From Mansonella perstans (lineage: Eukaryota; Nematoda; Chromadorea; Rhabditida; Onchocercidae): DNA of 64,000 nucleotides. The notes beneath the pieces were generated by a model. The model was not told the DNA's origin. It did not search any database and saw only the letters and a list, made by a program, of their open reading frames with translations. The stretch lies in assembly GCA_037074765.1 (NCBI GenBank), contig JBAMDO010000149.1, positions 372,001 to 436,000 on the forward strand, read 5' to 3'. Every line of letters begins with the position of its first letter. Position 1 is the first letter of the stretch. The translations under genes and the position numbers were made by a program. Below, piece by piece: positions 35,701 through 47,774 of this stretch.

Positions 35701-38700
35701 TTCTTATTTTATGTAATTGCAACTACTATTAATTAAAGACTATCTTTTCTGAAATAAACACTCAATTACTTCTCAACAAATAAAACTTTTCTCAATGTAA
35801 CACCACAAAAACTGTATAAAACTTTTTCCAAAAAGAATCACCAGCCCATTTCTTCAACTTGCAAAACTTTTTTCATTTTGTTTTTGAAGGATGAAATAAT
35901 AAGATTGTATAAACGTGTTGCTTGATCGGTATTTCCAATATCTCCTCTTTTTCGCAGACTGAAGCAATTATCCTTTCTATTCTTTTCACAAGTTCATGAG
36001 TTAAAGGATACAGAAGTATCTCTGTTCTATTAAACCGGATTCATCAAATTTTCTAGTCCTTGACATTGCACATGTCTAATTCGAATTTTTCTTGAAACTT
36101 AAATGTATTACTTAAATCCCTCTGAAAAATTGCTGACTGAATAACTATATAATTCTATGACGACGCTGCAAACACGTAGTAGCATGCCGTAAATTTGACG
36201 TTTCCACTTTCCCAGTATTTTCTAAGTCTTTTCTGTAACGTAGCGCATAAGGTTTCGTCTTCTATCAAACAATTGCTGGGAAAAAAATGATCCTTTTGCT
36301 ACTGATATTATTATACCTAGCCATACTATTCATTCTTTTACCCGCATTCGCTGCAATCAATATCGAAAAAGAGAGGAGACAACCTGACGAAAAAAAACCA
36401 TCTTTAATTTCAAGTTTCTATCACTACATTAATTCGAAACCTCGTTCTATTGTCATTTTACAGTTTTATAAATTTTACCATGCTATATTCGCTTCCGAAG
36501 AAAAAAAAAAACCCGTACCTATTCTTTTCCTCCAGTAATATGTATACTTCTAGACTGAAGTAAGCATATTAATGTAACAGGATATAATGAAACAAACTAA
36601 ATTTAGTGCATACATTGCAACATTATTCAAATCGTTCAGCAAGTTGTAACAATTTCTTGTCCCTCCAAGTTAATTAGAAATAATACGAGAATTATAGAGG
36701 AGGAGTTGAACTAAAAATCGAATCGTAGAGAGTTTGTGGATGTATCTGTTAATAACTAAAACCGAAAAATGAAAGGAAACATTATCACACAAAACAACCA
36801 CATTCTCCGTCGATGATTATGGATTTGGTAACCCATATGATAACACATTCTTTATTATTATTTATCGCGTACTAATGAGAATGTATTAGGCATTAATCCC
36901 ATTTCGAAATAAATATATTCAACTTCTCATCATATTTCTAAATTATTACTGGATAAAAGTATTCCTGCTAATAAGATCTGTTGGAATTATCCTTTCAAAC
37001 AATAAAATAATGAAGAGAAAATCTTGATCATAATCATAATCCATTTCAGGAAGTTAAATTATCTAATTGAAGATGACAAGTTCACGGTTACATTTGTGTT
37101 CCATTTTTATTACATAAAAATGTTAGTCCTGCTAAGTGATCATCTATAACCCATTAAACATGCTTTTTTTTTCACTGTAACTACGATCATCATAGTAAGC
37201 AACTATATCAATTGTATGCTTTACTTTTCATAGCTCAAGTTATTCCGTATATTTAATTAATTCATTAATTAATTCAATGAACAATCGAATTTAATATCTC
37301 AAATCTATCAATCTTGGAAGGAAGTGTACGTGCATCGCAGAATCTTAATGTACATTTTTCAAATAGAAGAGTGAAGTTGGAGAACGCAGTCGAATGACAT
37401 TTCTCTTTATGCTGTCTCTCTCTACCTTCATAGTAATATGTTGCATAAACTCTTACAAATGGTAGGACGAAATGTGCAACCTGTTAATGCGGAAATAGAG
37501 AGGTGGGTAACACAAACAACGATGTCACCATTGTGTTCACCTCATCAACAATAGTATGCGCAGTGAAACCAGCTACTCTTCTTATCTCTTCCACAATCAT
37601 TTTTTATGTTCATCGTAGATGGCACATATAACATTTTGTATCATCTCTTTTTACAAAATTTGTCTTCAATAAGAAATTTTCCAAATCTTAATCCTTAAAC
37701 TTATTCCTATTTTTAGTTCATTTTTTATTCCGAAAGAAATGAATTTTTAGTAAGTGAGTACAGAAAATAAATAACTTTGCTTTAGGAGATATATGAATGC
37801 TAGAATGCATTCAGGTAAATATTTCATTAAAATTCAATAAAATCTTCCACATTTTATACAGCAGTTAACAGAATTCCTTAAAAATTATTTGAATGGAAAT
37901 ATCTCCTTAGAATTGCTATAAAGTTATGATATGAATACTCAATATTTTAAAGCGTCTTTAATAATTATACTTTATCATATTGAAGACATAAAACAATGTA
38001 AAAAAGCATCCATTAAGTTTAACTAATTCGCTCATCACCATAACAGAGCGGAAGAAGGTGGATTTATGTTTAGCTTCGTTTTTTTTTTTAATAATAAAAT
38101 GCGCGACATTTTTCGATAATCAGAATTGATACCTTCACTACATATCGAATCAGCCGCCTACCTTTAATGAAGTGAAAGATACTATCCCATCATCTAAATC
38201 AAATTTAGTTTCAGGAAGATGACTAGAAGTGTGAGCACAAATTTCGGAGAACCATTGAGTATTGAATCTAAAAAACTGGTAGATGAAGTACGTTTGAAAA
38301 TTAATCAAGCAATACATCCTAATGTAAGCAACAACTGTTTATCTTCTATTGAGATTTTTTTCACAACTACAAAAAAAGAGTATTCTGACTGCTAATTATG
38401 AAATGGCCAATTAGCACTTTGTACATTCCCATGTTCCATAACAGTAAGTTCCAACTAGAAGTAAAAGATCTTGCAATTCGTAAACGCACCGCTTGCTATA
38501 AGTCTTATAGGACATCTCTCTTAGCAAGAACAATAATTTGTTCTGCAGTAAATATTTCATGCTTTTGTATAATTCAACCATAAAGTTTCATTTTCTTTAA
38601 AAAAATCGAAAAGAGAAGAAAGAAGTTAATCACTGCCATCGATACAAATTATTCTTGCGGTTCTTGCGAAATTTAAATCTTGTTTTTAGTTCGAAAACGA

Positions 38701-41700
38701 CTTTAATATTTATCGTTTCGTGTTAGCTTGTGAAAGAGTCTTGAAGAAAAAGAAAGATATTGTGAACACCGCTGCCAAAACCCTCAACAATCACTTGCGT
38801 ATTCGAAAAGCGCTTAATCTGGCTTGTTTAAATCTAATTCATAATTTTCGAAATACTTTTTTTACTTGCTGTTTTCCATTTATATTATGAACATTTTTGG
38901 AGAGTTTACACAATTAAATATTTGTTTTTGAAATATATTTTATGTTAGCTTTATATGAAGACAAATTGTTGCAGGATAATTTGCCAGATCTTTCGTTTCC
39001 TGAAAATCCAATGTACTCTCTAAAATTATTTCCTATGGGAAATATTCTGGATGTAACAGACAGTCATAACAGGTTGTTATGGTATGTGGAGTATAAGACA
39101 GTCAATGTTGAGGTTGTGTTAAAACTTCTCTTTTGAGTATGTACTGCATTAAACTATCAGAAACTTCTACTGCATAGCGATACAAGATGTATTATTATTT
39201 ATCATCATTTATGAATGAGCTGTTGTTCCATGAACTAAAAGCAAGGTGTGGCTTCAATAATCTTTTAGTTAAACTCTGTTTGCTAAAGACACTATGGTTA
39301 TATAATGAATTTCTGCTCTTGACAATTTTAGAAAAATCATATAGATAGGATTAAAAACTACAAGATTGCTTACAGGCTATAGCTCAAACACTGCGCAGTT
39401 CGGAATCTATACGCTTACAATTTCGCCAATTCGAACATATGCTCAAAAGAGTTAATCAGCAAGTGAATAAATAATTCAACTTACAAATCTTTAAGAATCT
39501 CTATCTGACAAACAATCCCACTGAATTACATGTCTATTTTAAGATTTTCAGTTTGCACATTTAAAATCCTTTGCTAACTTTCCGTCACCATCTATTCTCT
39601 GCTCGAGAATAATGACACTAAGGTCTTATGTGATCCGTCGAGTATTACTACATTGTAAATGCAGCAATTCTCAGTCAGTTATTGACTTTCCATAATAATA
39701 AAAGCAGTTTCAGGCAAAAAAGAGAACGAAAATCCAGAAATATTTTTTTTAAAAAAATATTTTTTTTTTTTAAAAACCGTTCCTCACCATTATGGAAATT
39801 TTCGAAATTCCAGGAAGAGAAAACTGGCCGACTAAGCGGTTTGAGACATATTATTGATTTGAATGGCTATGAAATTAATCCTTTTACAATGATCTTTGCT
39901 ACCAATGGCAATTTAGCTTATTTCTCTCAGCTGCTTCATTTCGACAATTATCCTGAGCTAGTTAGTTTAAAAGTTTTCTCTACGACTTTCTAGATCCAGT
40001 TAAAGAATAGTTTATAACAGGGAGATTTTTTGGATGATTCAAATTCCCATACAATTGCCATTATAACTATTACTTTTAAATGGCAAGCAAATAAAGTTCA
40101 AGGTAAAATAAAAGCATGTCATTTCAGGTAAGTCCAGTGGAGATGGTAAATACCTCGAAATGGATTCATGTACCTTATAAAATAGCTAGAGCAATGATGC
40201 CTGATAGCTTCGTAGAACGCTTCCGAATACATAATGAAAATTTCTTGCCCAGTTTGTTGAAAGAAATTAAAATTGAAGATATCCCCGCAACTTTAGGAGG
40301 CAAGAATAAGGTAGCTTACTAAAGAAGAAAAATTTGAAATAGTTTTGTAAATTTCGGAAAGAATATATTATTAATATGAAATTTTAAAAATATGAGATTA
40401 GAATTTAGCTCAAGTGAATCAAGTTTACCTCATCATAATGAAACGCTAAAATATTTTCAGAGTGAATAATAGCCTAGTTTCCTTTGTTTCTGAGCAGCCT
40501 TAAAACGGCATATTACTTTCTTTCTTTAAAATAAATATAATAAATATTCAGATTAAAACTAACAAAATTTCTGAAGTTAGTAAAATTCGATGATGTAAAA
40601 TAAGGATAAATTTATACAGGAAATTCAATGTCAGCCAGCAGTACATGAACGACACATCAAACCGAAAATCCCCGAATTACCAAGTAATTTGGAAACAATT
40701 ACAATTTCACCTGGAAAACGACGTCAAATTTATGTGGATGTAAAAGAGAAAGGAAACAAACTACAGTGGTATTTTACTACAGACAGCGATATCTGCTTCG
40801 GCATTTTTTACGAGGTGATGAAGAAATTAGATCATGGTTTTCATACCAAAGCCTACGAAAAAAAATTGTAGCATCATACTAGCGGACAGCTATTAAGATG
40901 GAGCTTTTCAATAAGTATCCTAACAGATAAAATTAGAAATAATATTATTTAATATCTCAATTAAAAATTCAATAAAAATTAAACAGAAACATTGACAATC
41001 TAACTCAATTTGACAGAATGGTTTATCTTCTTAATTATCTACTTAATTAAAAAAATTTATCTATTTAAACAAAAAATTTCTGTCAAATGTTAGGAAAATC
41101 TAAATTTCAGCCTCCATACCAAATCCTACCAACAAACGATGCGGTAAGCAATATGCGACAAGGACAAGAGATTGATACTGATCAACTTGAAATGATTTAC
41201 CCATGGCTTAAACTAAGTGCAAAGTTAGTACCTGAAGCGGATTCAATAGAATGCACAGCACCGGGTCGTTACTGGATAATTATTTGTAACAAGTCATCTT
41301 GGATCTGTCGAAAAACAGTGAATTTAGTCATTCAACTAGTATATAAGGATGGTGACAATGTCAAACGATGTCACAGCGACGGAACATTTAGCAGTTGCTC
41401 AAAACCGTTTGTTACTGACTGTTTGTTATAACTTTAAAGGAGCAAAATTTCTGATATTCATAAAGTTTGCAAAAGATACATGTACTAATTGTTTTGAAAA
41501 CCGCTTTCTTTTTCTTAAAATCCCAGCAAAGCAGACCAGGGATCAGGTTTCGAAAAGCAGATCAGATACCAGAAAATAGAACGGGAAGGAAAAGGACAGC
41601 TGTATTTCAAAATAAATATTAGTTCAAGGAACCTCATGATACCTACACTGACTCTAGTGGTTTTAAATCGAGGAACTATTCGCATACTTTCAATAATTTT

Positions 41701-44700
41701 TTTGTGAAACTGAATGCAATGAACTATGTTAATTCAAACATTAATGAAATTAACATTTGAATTTTAAAAGTGAATTGTCCAAAATGACCATCTTTCAGTT
41801 GTTATGACATAATGTTACGAAAATAAAGGTCTCAAATGTTCATTGTCATCAATCCAAAAGTATAGATTTGCAGGAAATGAAATGGATATTAGTTATAATT
41901 AAATGATCCTTAAAAAAATAAAAATTGAAACTATTTTTACCAAAGATAACTGCAGCAACGTAAATATCAATGTGCTACAGAAGTTTTTAATCTAACAGAT
42001 GTTACTGTGATGTACACTTACTGGACTAAGTTCTTTAATGTTTCCCACGTGACCAAAAAATCGTCCACCAGCATTCAGCGAAAATAATTCGACAACTTCA
42101 TGTTTGGTACATGCCGTTGCAACAACCAACAAATCATTTTCGGTCGCCAAATTTCGGACTACTTCATGAAATAGACCAGTATTTATGAAATAAAATACAA
42201 AAACGAAGTACTAATAAATTAAGTGGGTGTTCGCACACTCAACCAATCAAATGAAGTACGGGAATAATAAATTAACATCAACTGATTCTTACGGGATTTC
42301 GATCTGATTCGGCTAACTGAAAAAATACGAAAATAACTCAATTGACATCAGCTGATTCGTGCAGAATTATAACTTACATTCAGCACATCTTTCGAGACGA
42401 ATATTTCTTATATCTTCATCTTGACCGCGCAATAAAATATCCAAATTATCCAAGAAAAGAACTGAAGGATAACGTCGCCTTAAACGCATAGTCGTAGCTT
42501 TTAGCGCCTCTTGAAATTTCTCAATTGATTTTCCTACAAACAGATGCCCTTAAAATATTAAACTGTCTTGAAAATATTCGTACTAAGCAACACACCTGGT
42601 CATGAAGAGACCGACTAATCAAACCATTTAAATAAACAATAAATACAACAAATCTAGCTTTCAATATTATAAAAGTTCAAACAATAATTCTAAAATTTTT
42701 ACACACAAAACTCACAAATATTCAAAGCATAGATGAAAATCTAACAGTCACGACAGCACGGTCGTCAATACATTTTTCATTAAGAAATCATTAAAAAATA
42801 TATCACTTCCAAATTTCAGAACAGGAACTCACCGTTCCATTCGGAGCAGTGGAGACATTCACTATAAACAGCCAGATGAGATTGTAGTAATTTTGCTGCA
42901 AGGAAGTGCAGAATGGTTGTTTTACCCGTTGATTTATCACCCACTATAAGAATATTTTCTGATGAGGAAAAAGTAGGCTTCTCCAAATGATATGTAATGT
43001 GGATGTAACACTTTTCAATAAATTCAATTTGAAACCTGAAAATTTCTAACAATAATTCCAATTGAACTGAATCTCAATAATTTCAATACTTTAAAATTTG
43101 AAGTCACGCTCGATTCCTTCTCTTGCTTTCCAATTTCGCCACATATATTTGCTATCCTTTTCGAATCTATTTTGCAAAAATAACCTCACAAATTAAACAT
43201 ACGAAAATTCAACTCCTTCATTCTTCCATCCGCCAAAATTTACAACCGCTTGATGAATATCTTCATTTACATTTGTTTCCTGCATCTGCACAGAACTATT
43301 ATTAATTGAATCAGAGTTCTGAAAGAATTAAGAGATTTTTATTATGGATTATTCATCAAATAAACAGTTAAAATTTGCTTCACCAAACACTGTCACTATC
43401 TCTTGTAACACTTTCGAAGCCCCAACCTCAATGTAGGAGAGTGAATTTCATATTGAAACTTTTCATTAAATTATTTTCCAAACTTATTTTTTGAAAATTA
43501 TTGCAAAATATAGTATATAATAATTACTTCATTTGCTGGATATTCAAGTAGAGGAAATTCATCATTCGTGAAGACGAAACATTTATGAGATTCGCCATCT
43601 TTTTTCTCATCAGGGTACTTCATTAATTTCACTGTACGCTTACCATCTGCAATTTTCTGGGGCATTTCAAATATTAGCGAGGTGAAAAAGTATACACAAA
43701 ATGATTAAAATGTGCCAAAGAGGCAAGAAAAATGTAACAGCATGTGAAATATAACCGCATTAAAATAAAACCAAGAGTATTAAACTTATAAAACTTAATC
43801 GAACTTACGAATCAAATTCATTTCCACATTCAGTCCATCAGCTGGAACAATGATTGGATAATGTCGATAAGACTTCCAGAAATGATTTCGCAAAGAAGCA
43901 TTGAAATCTTTAGGTAAATTACCCTAAATCAAACAATGGAGTTTGCAAACATTAAGTAAGGAGAAATGATTTCAACTAAAAAGCGTAAATTTGCAGAGAA
44001 AAATTGCACTAACTTCTGAAAATACTTCGAGGGTTTCAAGCTGATAAATTTGATCCTTTGGTAAAGGAGACACTTTAATCCATTCATATTCTCCGTTCAT
44101 AAGTTGATACAATTCGGGTGAGAAAGCACAATGATGAGGATCATATCGCTATAAAACTTATTAAAAGTGAATATACAGTGAACCTGCTTCACAAGGGAAT
44201 TGTTTCACCATTCAAATTTATGAATACAAGGAAAAAAAGGGGTCATGAGCTGTAAATCTAAATTTTTCTGACTGAATTTTACACAGAAACCGAACAGCTA
44301 GTTATGCTTCTGAAGCATCCATTAACAAAGATGAATAAATAATTACAACACCGTATTTAAAAATTACAAAGTTGCAACACCCTCGCCAAAATTTAGTTTT
44401 ACTTACACCTAGCTACGGCAAGCGAAAAGTACTATAATGCACTATTCTCAAAGTACCTTCAAACAATCTCTTAATGCAGCAAAACGAGAACACGCCATCG
44501 GTAGTTCAATAAGTAAAGCATACGCGGTTCGACCAGTTTCACTATTACAAACAGTTGATATTGTGATGATTTCTGCGTTATTCTGATCTAAAATTGACAG
44601 GAATATTTGCATTTGACAGAAAAATCAGTGTTATACACATTGGTTGATATTTTCCTAGATTTTACATGTTGGAACCTTCCGAGTTTCAACTGATTCCTTG

Positions 44701-47209
44701 TGATACAAATGATTTCTAGAAGTAACGTTAATAAGCATAAAAACATACTGAAACTGAGTCTAAAGACGGCAAGTATATTTAGTTCTTCCAAAAAAACATC
44801 ACTGATAAGTACTGCCGGCAGCACCCGAGCTGCAGTTCTATTAAGAACATTTTCGCAATAATCTTGAATCCTGAATACAAATCGCTTCGAAGCCAAATCC
44901 GAGAATAGATTCTTCATCCTACATGCAAATGATACTGGAAGTATTCCCAAACAGTCTTTTGAATTGCTCTTTTCAAGACTACTAGGACTTGAGTAGGGTT
45001 TCACATGAACCTCCGTAAATTCACATAGATAAGCGTTCTGCATCAAACATGAAAATGCTTCGATTCGGGCTGAAATCTGTTCTCAGTTTATCTCAATTTG
45101 CTTTTTAATGCACAAATGTAAGAGAAAACTTTAGCGAACTAAAAAGTGAGAAAGTCTGCTAAACAGTAGACGAAAGTGTTCCTATTTACAAATTAAAAAT
45201 GACACAAGACAAGATTCAATATGAAAAATATGCAGGAATTTGCAAGGTATCGGAAATTAACAAGTTCATAAGTCCTTCTAAACTTGATACTGTGACATTT
45301 CTAGACAGAGAGTTTTCTAAATAAAATTAAAATTCTTGTCAGTAAGTGAACAGTCGGTGAATTAGTCATGTTACAGCAAACCAATGTATTTGTATTGTAT
45401 ATCTATACGTTTCAGAAAAACTTCAGCGAATTTGTCAATTACAAAGCTAACTGCCCACGAACCTTCCGTAAGGTTCTCTTTTTAGGAAAAAATTATTACA
45501 AATTATAAAACCGGATCTGTGACAACAACAATTTTCATCGATCAGAAAAAAACTGCATAAATGAGTAACTTGATTAAAATACTAATAATTTGTTTAACCG
45601 AAATGATCAGTATCAAGTAAAACGAGAAAATAACACAGGAAATTCATGAAAGATTTAACGGATCAAAGACTTCATGAGATGCACAGAAAGGAAGTTGGCT
45701 ATATTATCGGATAAGGCAACAATGAAAAATACGAAACGACACTAAATTAAAAAGCAAAAAAAAAAAGTAGAAAATGAAGGTTCTAGCTTACCAACAGTGA
45801 AACAAATATAAAGATTTTGACCAATCCAAACCGGATACGTTCGGCCAACAGTAATTAACTGAATTTGTTCTAGAAGTAGTTCTTCAATTTTTTGCATAGA
45901 ATTTTGCTGGAAAATTGTTTTACTTGATTTCAAATTTTTAGTAACTGTTTGATTTTCTTGAAAGCAATTATATCGAGAAGAATCATAATGCATAGTTATT
46001 TAACTATCTCTATTATTTTAAAAAACCACTTTAAAGTTTTATGACTTGAGGTTGCATCTGTCTCCTAACAGTCTTTTTCCTTTACTTCCATTCTGGCTAA
46101 ATTTTCACTTTCTGAATGAATATGAAACATGTTTCTCTAGAGTATATAAAATGAAACTATATAATGAGTTACTAATGTTAGCAATTTAAACAAAAATGCT
46201 GACTGATCATTGTTGAAAGAATTATTTTACTGATTTTTCACTTTTCTTTTCATTTTCTAAGCATGTAGAAAATAGTAAAGGAAATAAGAATACTCCTTTA
46301 TTAGTCATTAATTTAGTACACTAGCAAGCATTTTTGTTGTGAAATTTCCTTAAATTTTTTTCACAATAAAACATACGACAATATTCCAGTCTTCCGCTGA
46401 ATTTAGCTCTACTTCAAACGAACTGCATACAGGTGTCGTTTCTATCTTCTCAACAATAACCTATAAATGAATTTACTAAATTACATACATTATTAGATCA
46501 ACAACCTTAGTTCATGCCAATATTTCAAAAATATTTTATTTAAAAATTAATGGTGAAAAATTAAACGAAAAGTTTCACCTCTTCATTTTCACGAAAGCCA
46601 AACAAATCCGCGAAGATTTTGTTAATAAGTAATATTTTGGATCCATTGTTAGAATGATCATTTGGAACAAAAATTTGAATCAAACCATAATCTTCTGGAT
46701 TCTCAGACCTGATAATGTTGTGTGCACCCGAAGTTGTTGCATTAACCTAAATTGTAATTAAAGTTAACAAAAATATTTTCTAGTTACAGAAAGTACACAA
46801 TGTGATCCAATCTGCTATTATCAAATATGAATAAATGTAACTATTTAATTGCAGTATACCATAATAAAATAAAATATGATTCAAAACTTTCAAAATATGA
46901 CAGTACATATGTAAGCAGGTAAGTAATTCAAATGAACCAGGATACATGTAGAGTCAGAAAATAGATCATGAAAAGTTCTTTGATCTTCTCATTACGGTAT
47001 ATCTTACTTAAGAGAAATTAAAGAATTTGATTAAAGAGGTCTTCTCATTAAGATGTATCTTATTTTTCATTCACTAAATTACCACCAAAGCGCAGCAATT
47101 AAATAACCTGTATGCCAGTCGTTCGTGCTATATCACTGTACCGTTGTTGGATATATCCGAAACAATTCCTCCTATTATGGTACTTCAACACAGCACTATA
47201 TGACCCCAT
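32800..47209 (-). CDS. prx-1: Peroxisome biogenesis factor 1 AAA ATPase, PEX1/PRX-1 (1003 aa)
   Basis: Exons in transcript order: 47108-47209, 46579-46746, 46377-46460, 45792-45906, 44749-45069, 44457-44587, 44014-44148, 43809-43923, 43528-43646, 43203-43318, 42833-43035, 42378-42533, 42022-42161, 35444-35591, 35014-35189, 34689-34844, 34428-34492, 34048-34190, 33770-33873, 33192-33366, 32800-32939; 3012 nt. With PEX6, PEX1 extracts ubiquitinated PEX5 from peroxisomes. The N-terminal domain matches around [11 protein letters not shown]1 has a Walker A-like G-D-K-S-T-G-K-T at 501-508 and V-L-F-L-D-N-L-D at 561-568. D2 has G-P-S-G-C-G-K-T at 763-770, F-F-D-E-F-D near 827-832, and the PEX1 signature [11 protein letters not shown]. 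elegans PRX-1 is similar in length. An acceptor at 47233-47235, 23 nt before the ATG, could take a spliced leader. The end of exon 16 is uncertain. The 6.4-kb intron 13 contains a plus-strand gene. Confidence 0.93.
36287..36538 (+). CDS. Doubtful 83-residue secreted-type ORF in a pex-1 intron
   Basis: A plus-strand frame starts with a very hydrophobic leader ([12 protein letters not shown]) of signal-peptide type with an A-F-A-A cleavage-like end. A basic, lysine-rich body follows, ending V-P-I-L-F-L-Q. It lies in the 6.4-kb pex-1 intron, 1.7 kb upstream of the nested CRAL-TRIO gene on the same strand. No family was recognised and composition is AT-driven. It could be a small secreted peptide gene or chance. 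Confidence 0.25.
   Translation: MILLLLILLYLAILFILLPAFAAINIEKERRQPDEKKPSLISSFYHYINSKPRSIVILQFYKFYHAIFASEEKKKPVPILFLQ
38219..41431 (+). CDS. CRAL-TRIO and GOLD domain protein (Sec14-like, about 435 aa), nested in pex-1
   Basis: Exons: 38219-38323, 38690-38821, 38975-39112, 39376-39462, 39814-39960, 40128-40310, 40620-40814, 41111-41431; 1308 nt. The CRAL-TRIO N-terminal helices ([11 protein letters not shown]) and lipid-binding fold are followed by the end of the domain ([17 protein letters not shown]). A GOLD beta-sandwich then runs from about residue 295, with [14 protein letters not shown] and a C-terminal C-T-A-P-G-R-Y-W. This architecture is that of nematode CGR-1/CTG proteins, thought to carry lipids or regulate Ras signalling and membrane traffic. 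TTTAGTTTCAG four bases before the ATG could accept a spliced leader. The exon 2 end is uncertain: 38821 needs a GC donor, and the alternative is 38825 with a different acceptor. The whole gene lies antisense inside pex-1 intron 13. Confidence 0.85.
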
Positions 47210-47774
47210 TAACCCGATGTTACCATATTGACCTGAAATCAACAATCATTGAAATTTGATATGTCTCGAGAGTGTTTTAATAAATTGATGAAAAGAGAGT
47301 ATATGTCTAACATGGAGATCGCAGGTACGTTGTGCGTTGCGAAATCAACTTTTTTATGAAGAGAATGCGATTTTAAAGATAGTCGTAAAATGGATACGTG
47401 GCTTTGAAGTAAGGGTATAGATACTGTGATATTTCAACTTTGATGTTTTATATTAAGCTTAAATTTTATTTTGTTTACTAGTATAGATTAACATTATTCT
47501 AATACTTTATTTTTCTTTACTTAGCTTAAAGTTTTTTTCAGTTCGATGGATGTAAATTGTGGATCAAAACAATTGTTTTTTTTGTTTAAAAAACATTAAA
47601 ATTGCTATTTGTAATTAAAAAAAAAAAGTGAAATTTGAGACAATTAGCCACTACTAAATGCTACACATATTAAAATTTCATTTTATCATAATTTTTGTTA
47701 CTTTCTTTTTTGTTATTTTAGTTTTTTGTTACTTTCACAATTTGGTAATATTTTGATATGACTAGATTGAAGCT
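47210..47774. promoter_or_regulatory. Shared divergent promoter region of pex-1 and stt-3
   Basis: 565 bp separate the pex-1 ATG (minus) from the stt-3 ATG (plus), with no exon between. Regulation of both genes must come from here or from introns. No specific factor site is claimed. Confidence 0.5.

Noticed and set aside
35821..36060. Extra pex-1 exon between 42022 and 35591
   Set aside because: The open stretches are lysine-rich and AT-driven, do not resemble the AAA lid, and exon 13 already joins exon 14 in phase with good homology.
44588..45046. A 152-codon ORF taken as a complete gene
   Set aside because: It is pex-1 exon 45069-44749 read on into the intron. A GTATGT donor at 44748 joins in phase to the next PEX1 exon.
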